A stretch of 64,000 bases of DNA from Georgenia faecalis (lineage in GTDB: Bacteria; Actinomycetota; Actinomycetes; Actinomycetales; Actinomycetaceae). The stretch lies in NCBI RefSeq assembly GCF_003710105.1, contig NZ_CP033325.1, positions 2,542,001-2,606,000 of the forward strand, written 5' to 3'. The position numbers were made by a program, and so were the translations under genes. The notes under the pieces are model-generated. The model saw only the letters and a list, made by a program, of their open reading frames with translations. It was not told where the DNA came from and did no database searches. Positions 25,390 to 34,561 of this stretch are shown here, piece by piece; position 1 is the first letter of the stretch, and each line of letters starts with the position of its first letter.

Positions 25390-25757
25390 TGGAGATGGCG
25401 GGAATCGAACCCGCGTCCGACGGTGAAGAAACAGGGCTTCTCCGGGCGCATTCTGCAGTAGATTTTCTCGGCCCCAGCAATCACGCAGACAAGATGCTGA
25501 CGGGCCCAGTCACCATTTGAAGTCCCCGCAGCCCCGGTGACTAAGGCTGCGAGCAGTGGCTCTCTAGATGACGCCAGGCTCCGGGGCGAGAGCTAACCCG
25601 GGCTGACGGACTTCGAACGCTCGCTCAGGCGGCGAGGGCGAAGTCGGTGCGCTTGGAATCGGCACCTATTGGTTTGCAGAGAGCGTTGACGAGATGACTC
25701 TGCATCCTCGGCCCGCTTCCCCTGGAACGACATCCGTCGTCGAAACCGATCATCCCC
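25390..25757 (-). ncRNA. ssrA: tmRNA (transfer-messenger RNA)
   Basis: About 368 nt. The tRNA-like end is explicit: the 5' GGGGATGATCGGTTTCGACG and the 3' GGTTCGATTCCCGCCATCTCC pair as acceptor stem (one G-U) and T arm. The last encoded bases are ACCG rather than ACCA, so CCA must be completed after transcription. The mRNA-like part encodes the tag ADSKRTDFALAA followed by TGA (25663 to 25625), with GCC as the resume codon; the terminal ALAA is the protease degron. It rescues stalled ribosomes together with SmpB, whose gene lies at 28217-28741. Confidence 0.97.
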
Positions 25758-25860
25758 TGTGGAGTTGTACCGCCGACCGGAGCCGGCGGGCCCATCGTAC
25801 GTCCTCAACCACCGGGGCTGCTACCGCATTCCCAGCTACCGTCGGCGGCGCCGGGCCGTG

Positions 25861-26289
25861 TCAGCCCTTCGAGGGGGCGGTCATCGCGTCGACGAGGAGC
25901 CCTAGACCCATCCCGAGGAGCCACACGTCCTTGGCCATCCCCAGGCCGTCCGGCGTCGGCCGAACGCCGTCGGCCTCGGTGAGGCCGGGGGTCTTGAGGT
26001 ACATGCGGACGAGCCCCGCGGAGAACCCGGTGAGCCCGAGGGCCGCGAGCCACGTGGGGACGATGGGCAGGAGCAGCGCGGTGCCGAGCGCGATCTCACT
26101 GGTCGAGAGCAGCTTGGCGAAGTCCTTGGGGTCGAGCTCGCCGAGCTGGGGAACCGCGTTGACGGCCATGGCCTGCAGGCCCGCGGCCGACTCGGCGTCG
26201 AGGTTCCGCTTGCCCAGGCCCGAGTTGAGGATGAACGCGCCGGCCGCAAGGCGAGGCGGGGCGTGACGGAGCGCGGTGGACAGGCTCAT
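25861..26289 (-). CDS. DoxX-like small membrane protein
   Basis: A 142-residue protein with about four hydrophobic segments: RLAAGAFILNSGLG near the start, ALGTALLLPIVPTWLAALGL, and a C-terminal DVWLLGMGLGLLVDAM. The first helix, Gly-rich with a following GKRNLD, resembles DoxX-type proteins. The role is unknown. ATG 26289 has GGAGGTGC upstream. It lies between DUF2207 and ssrA on the same strand, with about 70 bases before it. Confidence 0.65.
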   Translation of the reverse strand: MSLSTALRHAPPRLAAGAFILNSGLGKRNLDAESAAGLQAMAVNAVPQLGELDPKDFAKLLSTSEIALGTALLLPIVPTWLAALGLTGFSAGLVRMYLKTPGLTEADGVRPTPDGLGMAKDVWLLGMGLGLLVDAMTAPSKG

Positions 26290-26358
26290 GGAGCACCTCC
26301 GGGATGCACAGGTCGCGGACGCGGCCAATCTAGCCCGCCGGCTCGCCGTCCGCCGAGA

Positions 26359-28212
26359 TCACCAGCCGCCGCCACCACCCCCGCCGACGCCACCGCCGGC
26401 GAACCCGGTCGTCCCGCTCCCCCCGCCGGCTCCGGGCGTGGCCGCCGACGCCGCGGCCGCCGCGAAGGCGCCCACCGCGCTGCTGGCCGAGCCGGGCGAG
26501 CCCCACAGCGCGACCCCGGCGGCCGGCAGGTACCAGCTCGGCGCGGTCACCGGTGCGCCCTCGGCCTCCCGCTGCGCGAAGAGCCCCGCCCACCGGTCCG
26601 CCAGCCCGAAGACGACGGCGTAGGGCAGGTAGCGGGAGAACAGGTCCTCGCCGCGCTCGATGCGCAGGGCGTGCGCGTCGACGGAGGCGAGGTACCGCTT
26701 GAAGGCGAGCGTCTCGGCGAGCACCGCGGTGCCGCGGGCGGTGCGGACCGGCGCCATCGAGCTGACGGCCAGGACCAGCGCCCCGATGACGAGGAGGGGG
26801 ATGCCGAGGACCCCGTGCCCGGTGAGGACGAGGACGACGGCGGCAGCGGCACCGACGAGCAGCACAAGGAGGCCGACGAGGCCCCACCGTCTGCGGGCGG
26901 CGCTCGGGTCCGAGCGGAACCAGCCGGCCTCGACGACGGCCTCGTACAGCGCGCCCTGGACGGCGGCCCGGGCCTTGTGGAAGCCGGAGAGGTCCGCGAG
27001 GCGCACCTCGGTCTTCCCGCCGAAGAGCTCGGCGAGGAGGACCTCCTCGTAGCGCGCGAGCCGGTCCCCCGGCGCCGGCGTCAGCCGGACCAGCCGCCAG
27101 CTGGCGGCCTCGCCCGCCTGGCCCCCGCCCTTGCGCGGGCGCGCCGCGTCGTCGTCGACCTCCTCGACGCGCAGGTAGCCACGGACCCCCAGGTCGATGA
27201 TCGTCGCGGACAGGTCACGGGGGTCGGCCCGCTCGTCGGTGAGGGTACCGACCTCCCCCGGCCGGACGCCGTCGGGCGGGGTGGGCCGGACGGGCGCCGC
27301 GGCGCCGCCGGCGCCCGTCGCGGCCCGGTCCAGCGCCGCCTCGTCCCGCCCGCGGCGCCGGGCGACCCACACGACCGCCGCTCCACCGGCGAGCGTGGCG
27401 ACGCCGGCGACCGAGCCGGTGACGGGGGTGATCCCCATGGTGTTGTCCCAGGTCCGCCGCGGGGCGTAGGCCGGGGCGGCATCGAACGTCCCCACGGGCC
27501 AGGTGGCGAGGACGGTGAGCTGCTCGCCGGCGTCGAGCCCGCGCTGACGGAACGTCGCCGTGGCGGCGTCGCTGGAGGCGTCGGCGCACGCGTCGGTGCT
27601 GCCCGCGCCGCCGGCGAAGCACCGCACCTCCTGCACGTCGGCCGGGCCTTCCACGGTGACGCCCACGTCCTCCAGCGGCACCTCCCACGCCGGCCCGATG
27701 ACGTTCCAGTACAGCTCGTCGGCGCCGTCGACGTCGGGGTTGACCAGCCCGCTGATCCGGTAGGTGATCCGGTAGGACTGGACGCCCTCGACCTCGACGT
27801 CCTCGTCGCCCACCCGGACGAGGAGGGTGCCGGACTCCGTCTCCGTCGCCACCTGCGCCGGTGCCCCGCTGGGGCTGGTCGCGGCGACGTCGGTGACCTC
27901 GAAGGCGCGGTAGCGGTCGGGGTCGCCGGGGATCTCCTGGAGCTCGGGGATGGCGATGTAGGGGCCGTGCCCGGGGTCGTCGGCGAAGTCGAAGTCGAGG
28001 TCGAGGACGACGTCCATCGTCCCGTCCTCGGCGAGCTCGCCGTGCAGGTCGTAGCGGGTGACCGACCAGTCGTCGCTGGAGTCCGCGCGCGCGGCCGGCA
28101 GCGCCCCGGGACCGAGCAGCACGGGCAGGAGGACCAGGGCGCATGCCGCGAGAAGCGCCACCAGGGCGTGAGCGGACCGGGGGCTGCGGCGGCGCGCCAC
28201 GACGGCGGGCAC
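26359..28212 (-). CDS. DUF2207 membrane protein
   Basis: A 617-residue protein of the DUF2207 family. It has a signal peptide (to about residue 43), then an extracellular beta-rich domain with the family's DWSVTRYDLHGELAEDGTMDV and YRITYRISGLV stretches. A membrane helix follows near residue 255, then a cytoplasmic winged-helix-like part (GVRGYLRVEEV) and two more helices at about residues 415-465. The tail is a Gly-rich GGGVGGGGGGGW, also typical. The function of the family is unknown. The gene ends near the DoxX-like gene and starts 4 bases after the smpB stop. Confidence 0.88.
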   Translation of the reverse strand: MPAVVARRRSPRSAHALVALLAACALVLLPVLLGPGALPAARADSSDDWSVTRYDLHGELAEDGTMDVVLDLDFDFADDPGHGPYIAIPELQEIPGDPDRYRAFEVTDVAATSPSGAPAQVATETESGTLLVRVGDEDVEVEGVQSYRITYRISGLVNPDVDGADELYWNVIGPAWEVPLEDVGVTVEGPADVQEVRCFAGGAGSTDACADASSDAATATFRQRGLDAGEQLTVLATWPVGTFDAAPAYAPRRTWDNTMGITPVTGSVAGVATLAGGAAVVWVARRRGRDEAALDRAATGAGGAAAPVRPTPPDGVRPGEVGTLTDERADPRDLSATIIDLGVRGYLRVEEVDDDAARPRKGGGQAGEAASWRLVRLTPAPGDRLARYEEVLLAELFGGKTEVRLADLSGFHKARAAVQGALYEAVVEAGWFRSDPSAARRRWGLVGLLVLLVGAAAAVVLVLTGHGVLGIPLLVIGALVLAVSSMAPVRTARGTAVLAETLAFKRYLASVDAHALRIERGEDLFSRYLPYAVVFGLADRWAGLFAQREAEGAPVTAPSWYLPAAGVALWGSPGSASSAVGAFAAAAASAATPGAGGGSGTTGFAGGGVGGGGGGGW

Positions 28213-28216
28213 GCCG

Positions 28217-28741
28217 CTACCGGTTGAGCCGCAGGCTCATCGCGCGCTGCGCCTCGCGGGTGTCCTGCTGCTCGCGCAGCGTGTGGCGCTTGTCGTACTC
28301 CTTCTTGCCGCGGGCGAGGGCGATGACCACCTTCGCCTTGCCGCGGACGAAGTAGAGCTCGAGCGGGACGATCGTGTGGCCCTTCTCGCGGACCTTGCTG
28401 TAGAGCTTGTCGATCTCCTCGCGGTGGAGGAGGAGCTTGCGCTTGCGGCGCACCGGGTGGTTCGTCCACGTGCCCTCGGTGTACTCGGGGATGTGGACGC
28501 CCTGGAGCCACGCCTCGCCGCCCTCGATCTCCACCCAGCCGTCCACGAGGGACGCGCGCCCGGCGCGCAGCGACTTCACCTCGGTGCCGGTGAGGGACAG
28601 GCCCGCCTCGTACGTGGCGTCGATGTGGTAGTCGAAGCGCGCCTTCTTGTTGCGCGCGACGACGGTGCGACGGTCGGCCTCTTCCTTCGCGCGCTGCGCC
28701 TGGGTGGGCTTCTTCGCACCCTGCGTGCTCGTGCCGGCCAC
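28217..28741 (-). CDS. smpB: SsrA-binding protein SmpB
   Basis: A 174-residue partner of tmRNA in trans-translation. After a Lys/Gln/Ala-rich N-terminus come [33 protein letters not shown], the oligonucleotide-binding beta-barrel, [16 protein letters not shown] and the basic C-terminal tail [20 protein letters not shown] that enters the mRNA channel. GTG 28741 is chosen because GGGAGGA sits about 8 bases upstream; the earlier ATG at 28768 lacks a site. It follows the M23 peptidase gene by about 130 bases in the classic ftsEX-smpB-ssrA neighbourhood. Confidence 0.97.
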   Translation of the reverse strand: MAGTSTQGAKKPTQAQRAKEEADRRTVVARNKKARFDYHIDATYEAGLSLTGTEVKSLRAGRASLVDGWVEIEGGEAWLQGVHIPEYTEGTWTNHPVRRKRKLLLHREEIDKLYSKVREKGHTIVPLELYFVRGKAKVVIALARGKKEYDKRHTLREQQDTREAQRAMSLRLNR

Positions 28742-28873
28742 CGGACCATCCTCCCTCGCTGGAACCACTCCTCGCGAGCGGCATCCCAGCCTAGGTCAGC
28801 CCGCCCCGTCTGTCGCACCATTTTGCCCCCGGGCGCCGCGCGGCGGGGCCACGTGCACCGGGCCGAGCCCCGG

Positions 28874-30313
28874 TCAGAACGCCGGCAGCCGCATCGGGTC
28901 GATCGTCGCGCCGTTGCGCCACACCTCGAAGTGGACGTGGCAGCCGGTGACGTTGCCCGTGGCGCCGGTGTACCCGATGACCTGGCCCTGCTGCACCGTC
29001 TCGCCCGCGCTCACCGCGAACCGCGTGAGGTGGTTGTACACCGTGATGTAGCTGTCCCCGCCGATGATCCCGTGGTTGATGAGCACCTGGTTGCCGTGGG
29101 AGTCGTTGCCGGCCGCGGGGCGGGTGTCGGTCACCGTGCCGGACGCGGACGCGACCTGGGGGTTGCCGCACGAGGAACGCAGGTCGACGCCGTCGTGCAT
29201 CCACTGGTACCCGGCGAGGGGGTGGATCCGGTAGCCGTAGGGCGAGGTGACGTACAGCGGCGCGGGCACCGGCGGGATGAGCGAGGCGCCACCGCCCCCG
29301 CTGGAGGGAGGCGCGGGGGCCGGGACGGGGGGCGGCGGCGGGGGCGCCGGCCGGTTGTTCGCCGCGGCCTCGCGCGCGGCCCGGGCGGCGGCCTCGGCCC
29401 GCTCGCGCTCCAGGCGCTCGCGCTCCTGCCGCTCGCGCTCCTGGCGCTCGCGCTCCAGGCGCTGCTCCTCGGCGACGATCTCGGCGATCCGGGAGGCGAG
29501 CTGGTCGTCGGCGGCCTGCGCCGCGGCCATCGAGGAGCTGAGCGACTGCTTGGCCGCCTCGAGCTGCGCGGCGAGCGACTCCTGGTCCGCCATGAGCTGC
29601 TGGATCTCCGCGGTGCGGTCGGCGGCCGAGGCGCGCGCGGCGTCCGCGGCGACGACAGCCTCGTCGGCCTGGACCTTGAGCTCGTTGACCCGCTGGGCGA
29701 CCGCGTCCTGCCGCTCCTGACGGTTGCGGTTGACCGCGGTGATGGTCTCGAGGTCGTCGAGGACCTGGGTCTGGGTCCGCACGGCGGTGTCGACGACGGC
29801 GTACTGGGCGACGAACTCCTCGCTGGAGGAGGCGTCCAGCACGACCGACAGCGTGCTCAGCGACGTGCCGCCGCGGTAGGAGCTGCGGGCCAGCTCACCG
29901 AGGGAGGAACGCGTCTGCTCGATCTGCTCGGTGCCCTCGACGAGCTGGCTGACCAGCTCCGCCTGCTCGGCCTCGGCGACGGCGAGGCGGTCGGCGACGG
30001 CCTGCTGGGTGCGCTCGGCGGCGGCCAGCTCCCCCTCCGCCTGGGCCAGCTCGGCCTGCGCGATGGGCAGGCGGGTGGTGGCGTCCTGGAGCGCGAGGTA
30101 GGTCTGCGCGAGCTCGGCATCGGTCCCCTCCAGCTCGGACGCGAGGCGCTCGCGCTCGGCGGCGTTCTCCTGCCGCTGGCGCTCGAGCTCCGCCTTGTCG
30201 TCGGCCTGGGCGGTGGTGCCCGTGAGGAGCAGGGCCGCGCCCATGGCGAGCGCCACGAGGGCACGGCCGAAGCGGGCACGACGACGGACGGGGTCGACCA
30301 CGAGCACGTTCAC
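28874..30313 (-). CDS. Secreted M23 peptidase with coiled coil (EnvC-like)
   Basis: A 479-residue cell-wall hydrolase. A signal peptide (to about residue 37) precedes a long coiled coil (about 40-320) with a run of RQERERQERERLERER. A Pro/Gly linker follows, then a C-terminal LytM/M23 domain. That domain shows the zinc motif pieces HPLAGYQWMHDGVDL and GCHVHFEVW. Its gene overlaps ftsX by four bases (GTGA). In many bacteria a coiled-coil M23-type protein is the periplasmic partner switched on by FtsEX at division, so that role is inferred here. Confidence 0.92.
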   Translation of the reverse strand: MNVLVVDPVRRRARFGRALVALAMGAALLLTGTTAQADDKAELERQRQENAAERERLASELEGTDAELAQTYLALQDATTRLPIAQAELAQAEGELAAAERTQQAVADRLAVAEAEQAELVSQLVEGTEQIEQTRSSLGELARSSYRGGTSLSTLSVVLDASSSEEFVAQYAVVDTAVRTQTQVLDDLETITAVNRNRQERQDAVAQRVNELKVQADEAVVAADAARASAADRTAEIQQLMADQESLAAQLEAAKQSLSSSMAAAQAADDQLASRIAEIVAEEQRLERERQERERQERERLERERAEAAARAAREAAANNRPAPPPPPPVPAPAPPSSGGGGASLIPPVPAPLYVTSPYGYRIHPLAGYQWMHDGVDLRSSCGNPQVASASGTVTDTRPAAGNDSHGNQVLINHGIIGGDSYITVYNHLTRFAVSAGETVQQGQVIGYTGATGNVTGCHVHFEVWRNGATIDPMRLPAF

Positions 30314-31224
30314 ACCTTTGTGTAGCGACGGAGGGTCACGAGGGAGCTGATGCCGGCCAGGGCGATGCCCGCGATGACGAGGACCGGGGCGATGAGCAGG
30401 ACGTCTCCGGTCCCGACGAACTGGACCCAGGCGAACTCACCCGCCAGCCAGTCCTCGACGAGGTACCGCACGCCCAGCCACAGGCCGCCGACGGCGAGCA
30501 GGGAGCCGGCCAGCGCCGCGAGCGCCCCCTCGAGCATGAACGGCAGCTGGATGAAGAGGTTGGAGGCACCGACGAGCCGCATGATCGACGTCTCGCGCCG
30601 GCGGCTCATCGCCGAGAGCCGGATCGTCGTCGTGATGAGCAGGACCGCCGTGACCGTCATGACCGCGGCGAGGCCGACGGCGAGGAACGTGGCGCGGTTG
30701 AGGATGAGGAAGAGGGGCTCGAGGAGCGCGCGCTGGTCGACGACCTCCTCCACCCCGGGCCGGCCGGTGAGCTCGTCGGCGACCACCTGGTACTGCTCGG
30801 GGTCGACGAGCTTGATGCGGTAGGAGACCTGCATCTGGTCCGGGGTCAGCGACTGCGCCCAGACGGTGTCCGGCATCTGCTCCTGGAAGGCGTCGTAGGC
30901 CTCCTGCTTGGTCTCGAAGTACACCTGCTCGATGTACGGCTCGAGCGCCTGGGACTCCAGCAACGTCTCGACCTCGGCGAGCTGGTCCTCGGTGACCTCC
31001 CCGCCGGCGCAGGTGGGCACCGCCGAGTCCTGCGGGCAGAGGAAGACGGAGACCTCGACGCGGTCGTACCAGTCGTTCTTCATCTTGTCGATCTGCGTCT
31101 GCAGCAGGGCCGCGGCGCCGACGAAGGTGAGGGAGACGAAGGTGACGAGCACGACCGAGATGGTCATGGCGACGTTGCGGCGCAGCCCGGAACCGAGCTG
31201 GGAGAGGACGAATCGTGCGCGCAT
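30310..31224 (-). CDS. ftsX: Cell-division ABC permease FtsX
   Basis: A 304-residue permease with the FtsX layout: a cytoplasmic start MRARFVLSQLGSGLRRNVAM, helix 1, and an extracellular domain (about residues 50-170) holding two Cys in FLCPQDSAVPTCAGG. Three more helices follow, including the RLSAMSRRRETSIMRLVGAS segment before helix 3. It pairs with FtsE and passes the division signal to the wall hydrolase encoded immediately downstream. It starts 8 bases after the ftsE stop. Confidence 0.95.
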   Translation of the reverse strand: MRARFVLSQLGSGLRRNVAMTISVVLVTFVSLTFVGAAALLQTQIDKMKNDWYDRVEVSVFLCPQDSAVPTCAGGEVTEDQLAEVETLLESQALEPYIEQVYFETKQEAYDAFQEQMPDTVWAQSLTPDQMQVSYRIKLVDPEQYQVVADELTGRPGVEEVVDQRALLEPLFLILNRATFLAVGLAAVMTVTAVLLITTTIRLSAMSRRRETSIMRLVGASNLFIQLPFMLEGALAALAGSLLAVGGLWLGVRYLVEDWLAGEFAWVQFVGTGDVLLIAPVLVIAGIALAGISSLVTLRRYTKV

Positions 31225-31232
31225 GCCGCCCC

Positions 31233-31922
31233 CTACCGCGCCGCGCCGTAGACGCCGCGGGACTGGTCACGGACGGTGCGACCGTCCTCCAGCTCGACGA
31301 CGCGCTTGCGCATCTGGTCGACGATCTCGTCGTCGTGCGTGGCCATGACGATGGTCGTTCCCGTCCGGTTGATGCGGTCGAGGAGGCGCATGATGCCGAT
31401 CGACGTCTTGGGGTCGAGGTTCCCGGTGGGCTCGTCCGCCAGGAGGACCGCGGGGCGGTTGACGAACGCGCGCGCGATGGCGACGCGCTGCTGCTCGCCG
31501 CCGGAGAGCTCGTGGGGCAGGCGGCGTTCCTTGCCGGCCAGGCCCACGGTCTCGAGGGTCTCGGGGACGGTGGTGAGGATGTGGTGCCGCGGCTTGCCGA
31601 TGACCTGCAGGGCGATGGCGACGTTGTCGAAGACCGTCTTGTTGGGCAGCAGCCGGAAGTCCTGGAACACCGTGCCGATCTGGCGGCGCAGCATGGGGAC
31701 CTTCCACTGCGAGACCTTCGACAGGTCCCGGCCGAGCGCGAAGATGTCGCCCGACGTCGGGCGCTCCTCACGCAGGACGAGACGCAGGAAGGTCGACTTG
31801 CCGGAGCCGGAGGCGCCGACGAGGAAGACGAACTCGCCGCGCTCGACCTCCAGGCTCACCTGGTCGAGCGCGGGACGGGTGCCACGGGCGTAGACCTTGG
31901 AGACGTTCTCGAATCGGATCAC
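31233..31922 (-). CDS. ftsE: Cell-division ATPase FtsE
   Basis: A 229-residue ABC ATPase, the usual FtsE length. Walker A is GASGSGKS (residues 36-43), the Q-loop is [18 protein letters not shown], the signature is [14 protein letters not shown], and Walker B is [12 protein letters not shown]. It acts with FtsX at the septum. GTG 31922 gives the family start [11 protein letters not shown]; the preceding in-frame codons carry no ribosome site. Confidence 0.97.
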   Translation of the reverse strand: MIRFENVSKVYARGTRPALDQVSLEVERGEFVFLVGASGSGKSTFLRLVLREERPTSGDIFALGRDLSKVSQWKVPMLRRQIGTVFQDFRLLPNKTVFDNVAIALQVIGKPRHHILTTVPETLETVGLAGKERRLPHELSGGEQQRVAIARAFVNRPAVLLADEPTGNLDPKTSIGIMRLLDRINRTGTTIVMATHDDEIVDQMRKRVVELEDGRTVRDQSRGVYGAAR

Positions 31923-32131
31923 GGGCTCACTGCGGCCAGTCTCGGCGATGGGGGAAGTACATCTGACCGCGATCGAGACTAAACACGGCCCCGGCCCGAT
32001 CCGAGGCCGACACGCCGCCGCCACCCGGCGCGGTTACGGACGCCGCAGCACCGTGGTGCGGGGCGCCGGGCGGCCAGGAGGCGGGCGCCGGGGCGCGCGG
32101 TGCTGGGCGCGCGGCGACGCCGGCGGTCCGG

Positions 32132-33238
32132 TCAGACGTCCTGCTGCTGGCGGCGCCAGCGGATCCCGGCCTCGATGAAGTCGTCGATCTCGCCGTCGAA
32201 CACGGCCGAGGGGTTGCCCTGCTCGTGACCCGTCCGCAGGTCCTTGACCATCTGGTACGGCTGGAGGACGTAGGAGCGCATCTGGTCGCCCCAGGACGCC
32301 TTGACGTCGCCGGCGAGCGCCTTCTTGGCGGCGTCCTGCTCCTGCTGGCGCACGACGAGGAGGCGGGACTGCAGGACGCGCAGCGCGGCGGCGCGGTTCT
32401 GGATCTGCGACTTCTCGTTCTGCATGGACACGACGATGCCCGTGGGGATGTGGGTCATGCGCACGGCGGAGTCGGTGGTGTTGACGGACTGCCCACCGGG
32501 GCCGGACGAGCGGAAGACGTCGACCTTGATCTCCGACTCGGGGATGTCGACGTGGTCGGTCTGCTCGATGAGCGGGATGACCTCGACGGCGGCGAACGAC
32601 GTCTGGCGCCGGCCCTGGTTGTCGAAGGGCGAGATGCGCACGAGGCGGTGGGTGCCGGCCTCGACGGACAGCGTGCCGTAGGCGTAGGGCACCTTGACCT
32701 CGAAGGTCACGGACTTGAGGCCGGCCTCCTCGGCGTAGGAGGTGTCGAGGACCTGGGTCGGGTAGCCCTTGCGCTCGGCCCAGCGCAGGTACATCCGCAG
32801 GAGCATCTCGGCGAAGTCCGCGGCGTCGACGCCACCGGCGCCGGCGCGGATCGTGACGACGGCCTCGCGCTGGTCGTACTCGCCGGCGAGGAGCGTGCGG
32901 ACCTCGAGCTCGCCGAGCGCCTTGCGCAGGGAGACCAGCTCGGACTCCGCCTCGACCATGGTGGCGGCGTCGTCCTCCTCGGCACCGAGCTCAACGAGGG
33001 CCTCGAGGTCGTCGATGCGCGCGAGCAGGGAGCGGATGCGCTCGAGCTCGGACTGGGCGTGGGAGAGCTGGCTCGTCACGGCCTGGGCGGCGTCCTGGTC
33101 GTCCCAGAGGTCGGGCTGCGCGGCCTGCTCCGACAGCTCGGCGATCCGGGCGCGCAGGGCGTCCTCGTCCGTGACGGCACGGATGGAGTCGAGCGTGCCG
33201 CGCAGGTCCTGGATCTCGTAAGCGAAGTCGGTGGCCAC
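32132..33238 (-). CDS. prfB: Peptide chain release factor 2
   Basis: A 368-residue class-I release factor reading UGA and UAA. The anticodon-like tripeptide is SPF (residues 203-205), and the catalytic GGQ (248-250) lies in [17 protein letters not shown]. The reading frame is continuous from GTG 33238, so the programmed +1 frameshift that autoregulates E. coli prfB is absent, as is usual in actinobacteria. It heads the prfB-ftsE-ftsX block; the roughly 210-base gap to ftsE probably holds a separate promoter. Confidence 0.97.
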   Translation of the reverse strand: MATDFAYEIQDLRGTLDSIRAVTDEDALRARIAELSEQAAQPDLWDDQDAAQAVTSQLSHAQSELERIRSLLARIDDLEALVELGAEEDDAATMVEAESELVSLRKALGELEVRTLLAGEYDQREAVVTIRAGAGGVDAADFAEMLLRMYLRWAERKGYPTQVLDTSYAEEAGLKSVTFEVKVPYAYGTLSVEAGTHRLVRISPFDNQGRRQTSFAAVEVIPLIEQTDHVDIPESEIKVDVFRSSGPGGQSVNTTDSAVRMTHIPTGIVVSMQNEKSQIQNRAAALRVLQSRLLVVRQQEQDAAKKALAGDVKASWGDQMRSYVLQPYQMVKDLRTGHEQGNPSAVFDGEIDDFIEAGIRWRRQQQDV

Positions 33239-33355
33239 GACAGAACAGGCTACGCGATCCGCGGCCTCTCCCCCGGCGAGCGCCTGGTCCCAGCGCGGAG
33301 CAGCCTGCCGGCGCATTCCCCGCGTGGCCACCGGCGCGCGCTCCTACGCTCAGGC

Positions 33356-34465
33356 ATGCCCGTCTCTCTCGGCCAGGCGCTCGCCTGGCGTCTGGACCGC
33401 CAGTTCCTCGTCACGGGTGCGGCCTGCGCGGCCGACGTCGTCCGGCGGCTCGGCGGCATTCCGACCTGGTCCGGCGACGCGGACCTCGCCGTCCGGCGTC
33501 GGCTGAGCGACCCGGCGCCCGACGCCGTCGCGCGGGCCGTCGCCGACGGCGACCTCGTGCGGACGTACGCCTTCCGCGGCGCCACGTACCTGCTCGCCGC
33601 GGACGACGCCGGGGCCTACCTGGCCGTGCGCGCCGCGAGCCGGCAGTGGGAGCTGCGCAGCTGGCGCGAGCACTACCGGCTCGAGGCGGAGGACTGGCCG
33701 GCACTGCGCGCGACGGTCCGCGAGGCGCTCGCCGACGGGCCGCTCACCCGCCCCGAGCTGGCCGACGCCGTCGCCGCCCACGCCCGGTTCTCGCACCTGC
33801 GCGAGGCCCTGGCCGACCGCAGCCACACCCTGAACAAGCCGCTGGCCTGGCAGGGAGACCTCGTCATCGGGCCGTCCCGGGACGGTCAGATGACCTACCA
33901 GGCCCCGACCGCCAGCCCGCGGTGGCAGGCGCCGCCCGACCTCGACGACGCCGGCCGGTACGCGGTCCTCTCCTACCTCGGCGGGTACGGCCCCGCCACG
34001 CGCGCCAACCTCCACCACTGGCTCGTCGAGGGCCTGAGCGCCGGCCGGCGGCGGCTCGAGGGCTGGCTCGCGGGCCTGATCGACGACGGCGCGGTCGTCG
34101 AGGTGGAGGTCGACGGCGAGCCCATGCTCGTGCGGGCGGCGGACCGCGACTCCCTCGCCGCGCAGCCGGAGACCGCCACGGTGACGCTGCTGCCCGGGCT
34201 GGACCCGTGGGTCCTCGGGCCGGGCACGGACGACGCCCGGATCGTCCCCCCGGCCCACCGCGCCGCCGTGACGCGGGGCGCCAACCTCGTGCTGCGGGCC
34301 GGCGTGGTCGCCGGCGCGTGGAAGGTCGCCGGTGGGACGCTCGCCGTCACCTGGTTCGCCGAGGCGGGCGACCCGCCCACGGGAGAGCTCGAGGCCGAGG
34401 CCCGCCGCCTCGCCGCGCTCCTCGACCGGGACCTCGACGTCACCGTCTCCGCCGCCGAGGGCTGA
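33356..34465 (+). CDS. Winged-helix AlkZ-like protein
   Basis: A 369-residue protein of the winged-helix-turn-helix group that includes the DNA glycosylases AlkZ/YcaQ. Seen features are the start SLGQALAWRLDRQFL, three winged-helix-like segments, a central HTLNKPLAWQGDLVIGP, and the family C-terminus LLPGLDPWVLGPGTDD. The WQGD resembles the Q-x-D catalytic motif of AlkZ, but whether it is active on DNA is unknown. ATG 33356 lies right after GCTCAGGC with no strong ribosome site. The gene diverges from prfB. Confidence 0.78.
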   Translation: MPVSLGQALAWRLDRQFLVTGAACAADVVRRLGGIPTWSGDADLAVRRRLSDPAPDAVARAVADGDLVRTYAFRGATYLLAADDAGAYLAVRAASRQWELRSWREHYRLEAEDWPALRATVREALADGPLTRPELADAVAAHARFSHLREALADRSHTLNKPLAWQGDLVIGPSRDGQMTYQAPTASPRWQAPPDLDDAGRYAVLSYLGGYGPATRANLHHWLVEGLSAGRRRLEGWLAGLIDDGAVVEVEVDGEPMLVRAADRDSLAAQPETATVTLLPGLDPWVLGPGTDDARIVPPAHRAAVTRGANLVLRAGVVAGAWKVAGGTLAVTWFAEAGDPPTGELEAEARRLAALLDRDLDVTVSAAEG

Positions 34466-34561
34466 CGGCGAGCGGGGACACCAGTCGACGAGACGTTCCC
34501 GCGGAAACGTCTTGTCCACATCGATCGACGAAGTGCCGTCGACGAACGGTCGCTTCGACGC

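Noticed and set aside
32132-33238. Programmed frameshift in prfB
   Set aside because: The frame is continuous from GTG 33238; there is no internal in-frame TGA with the CTTTGA slip site.
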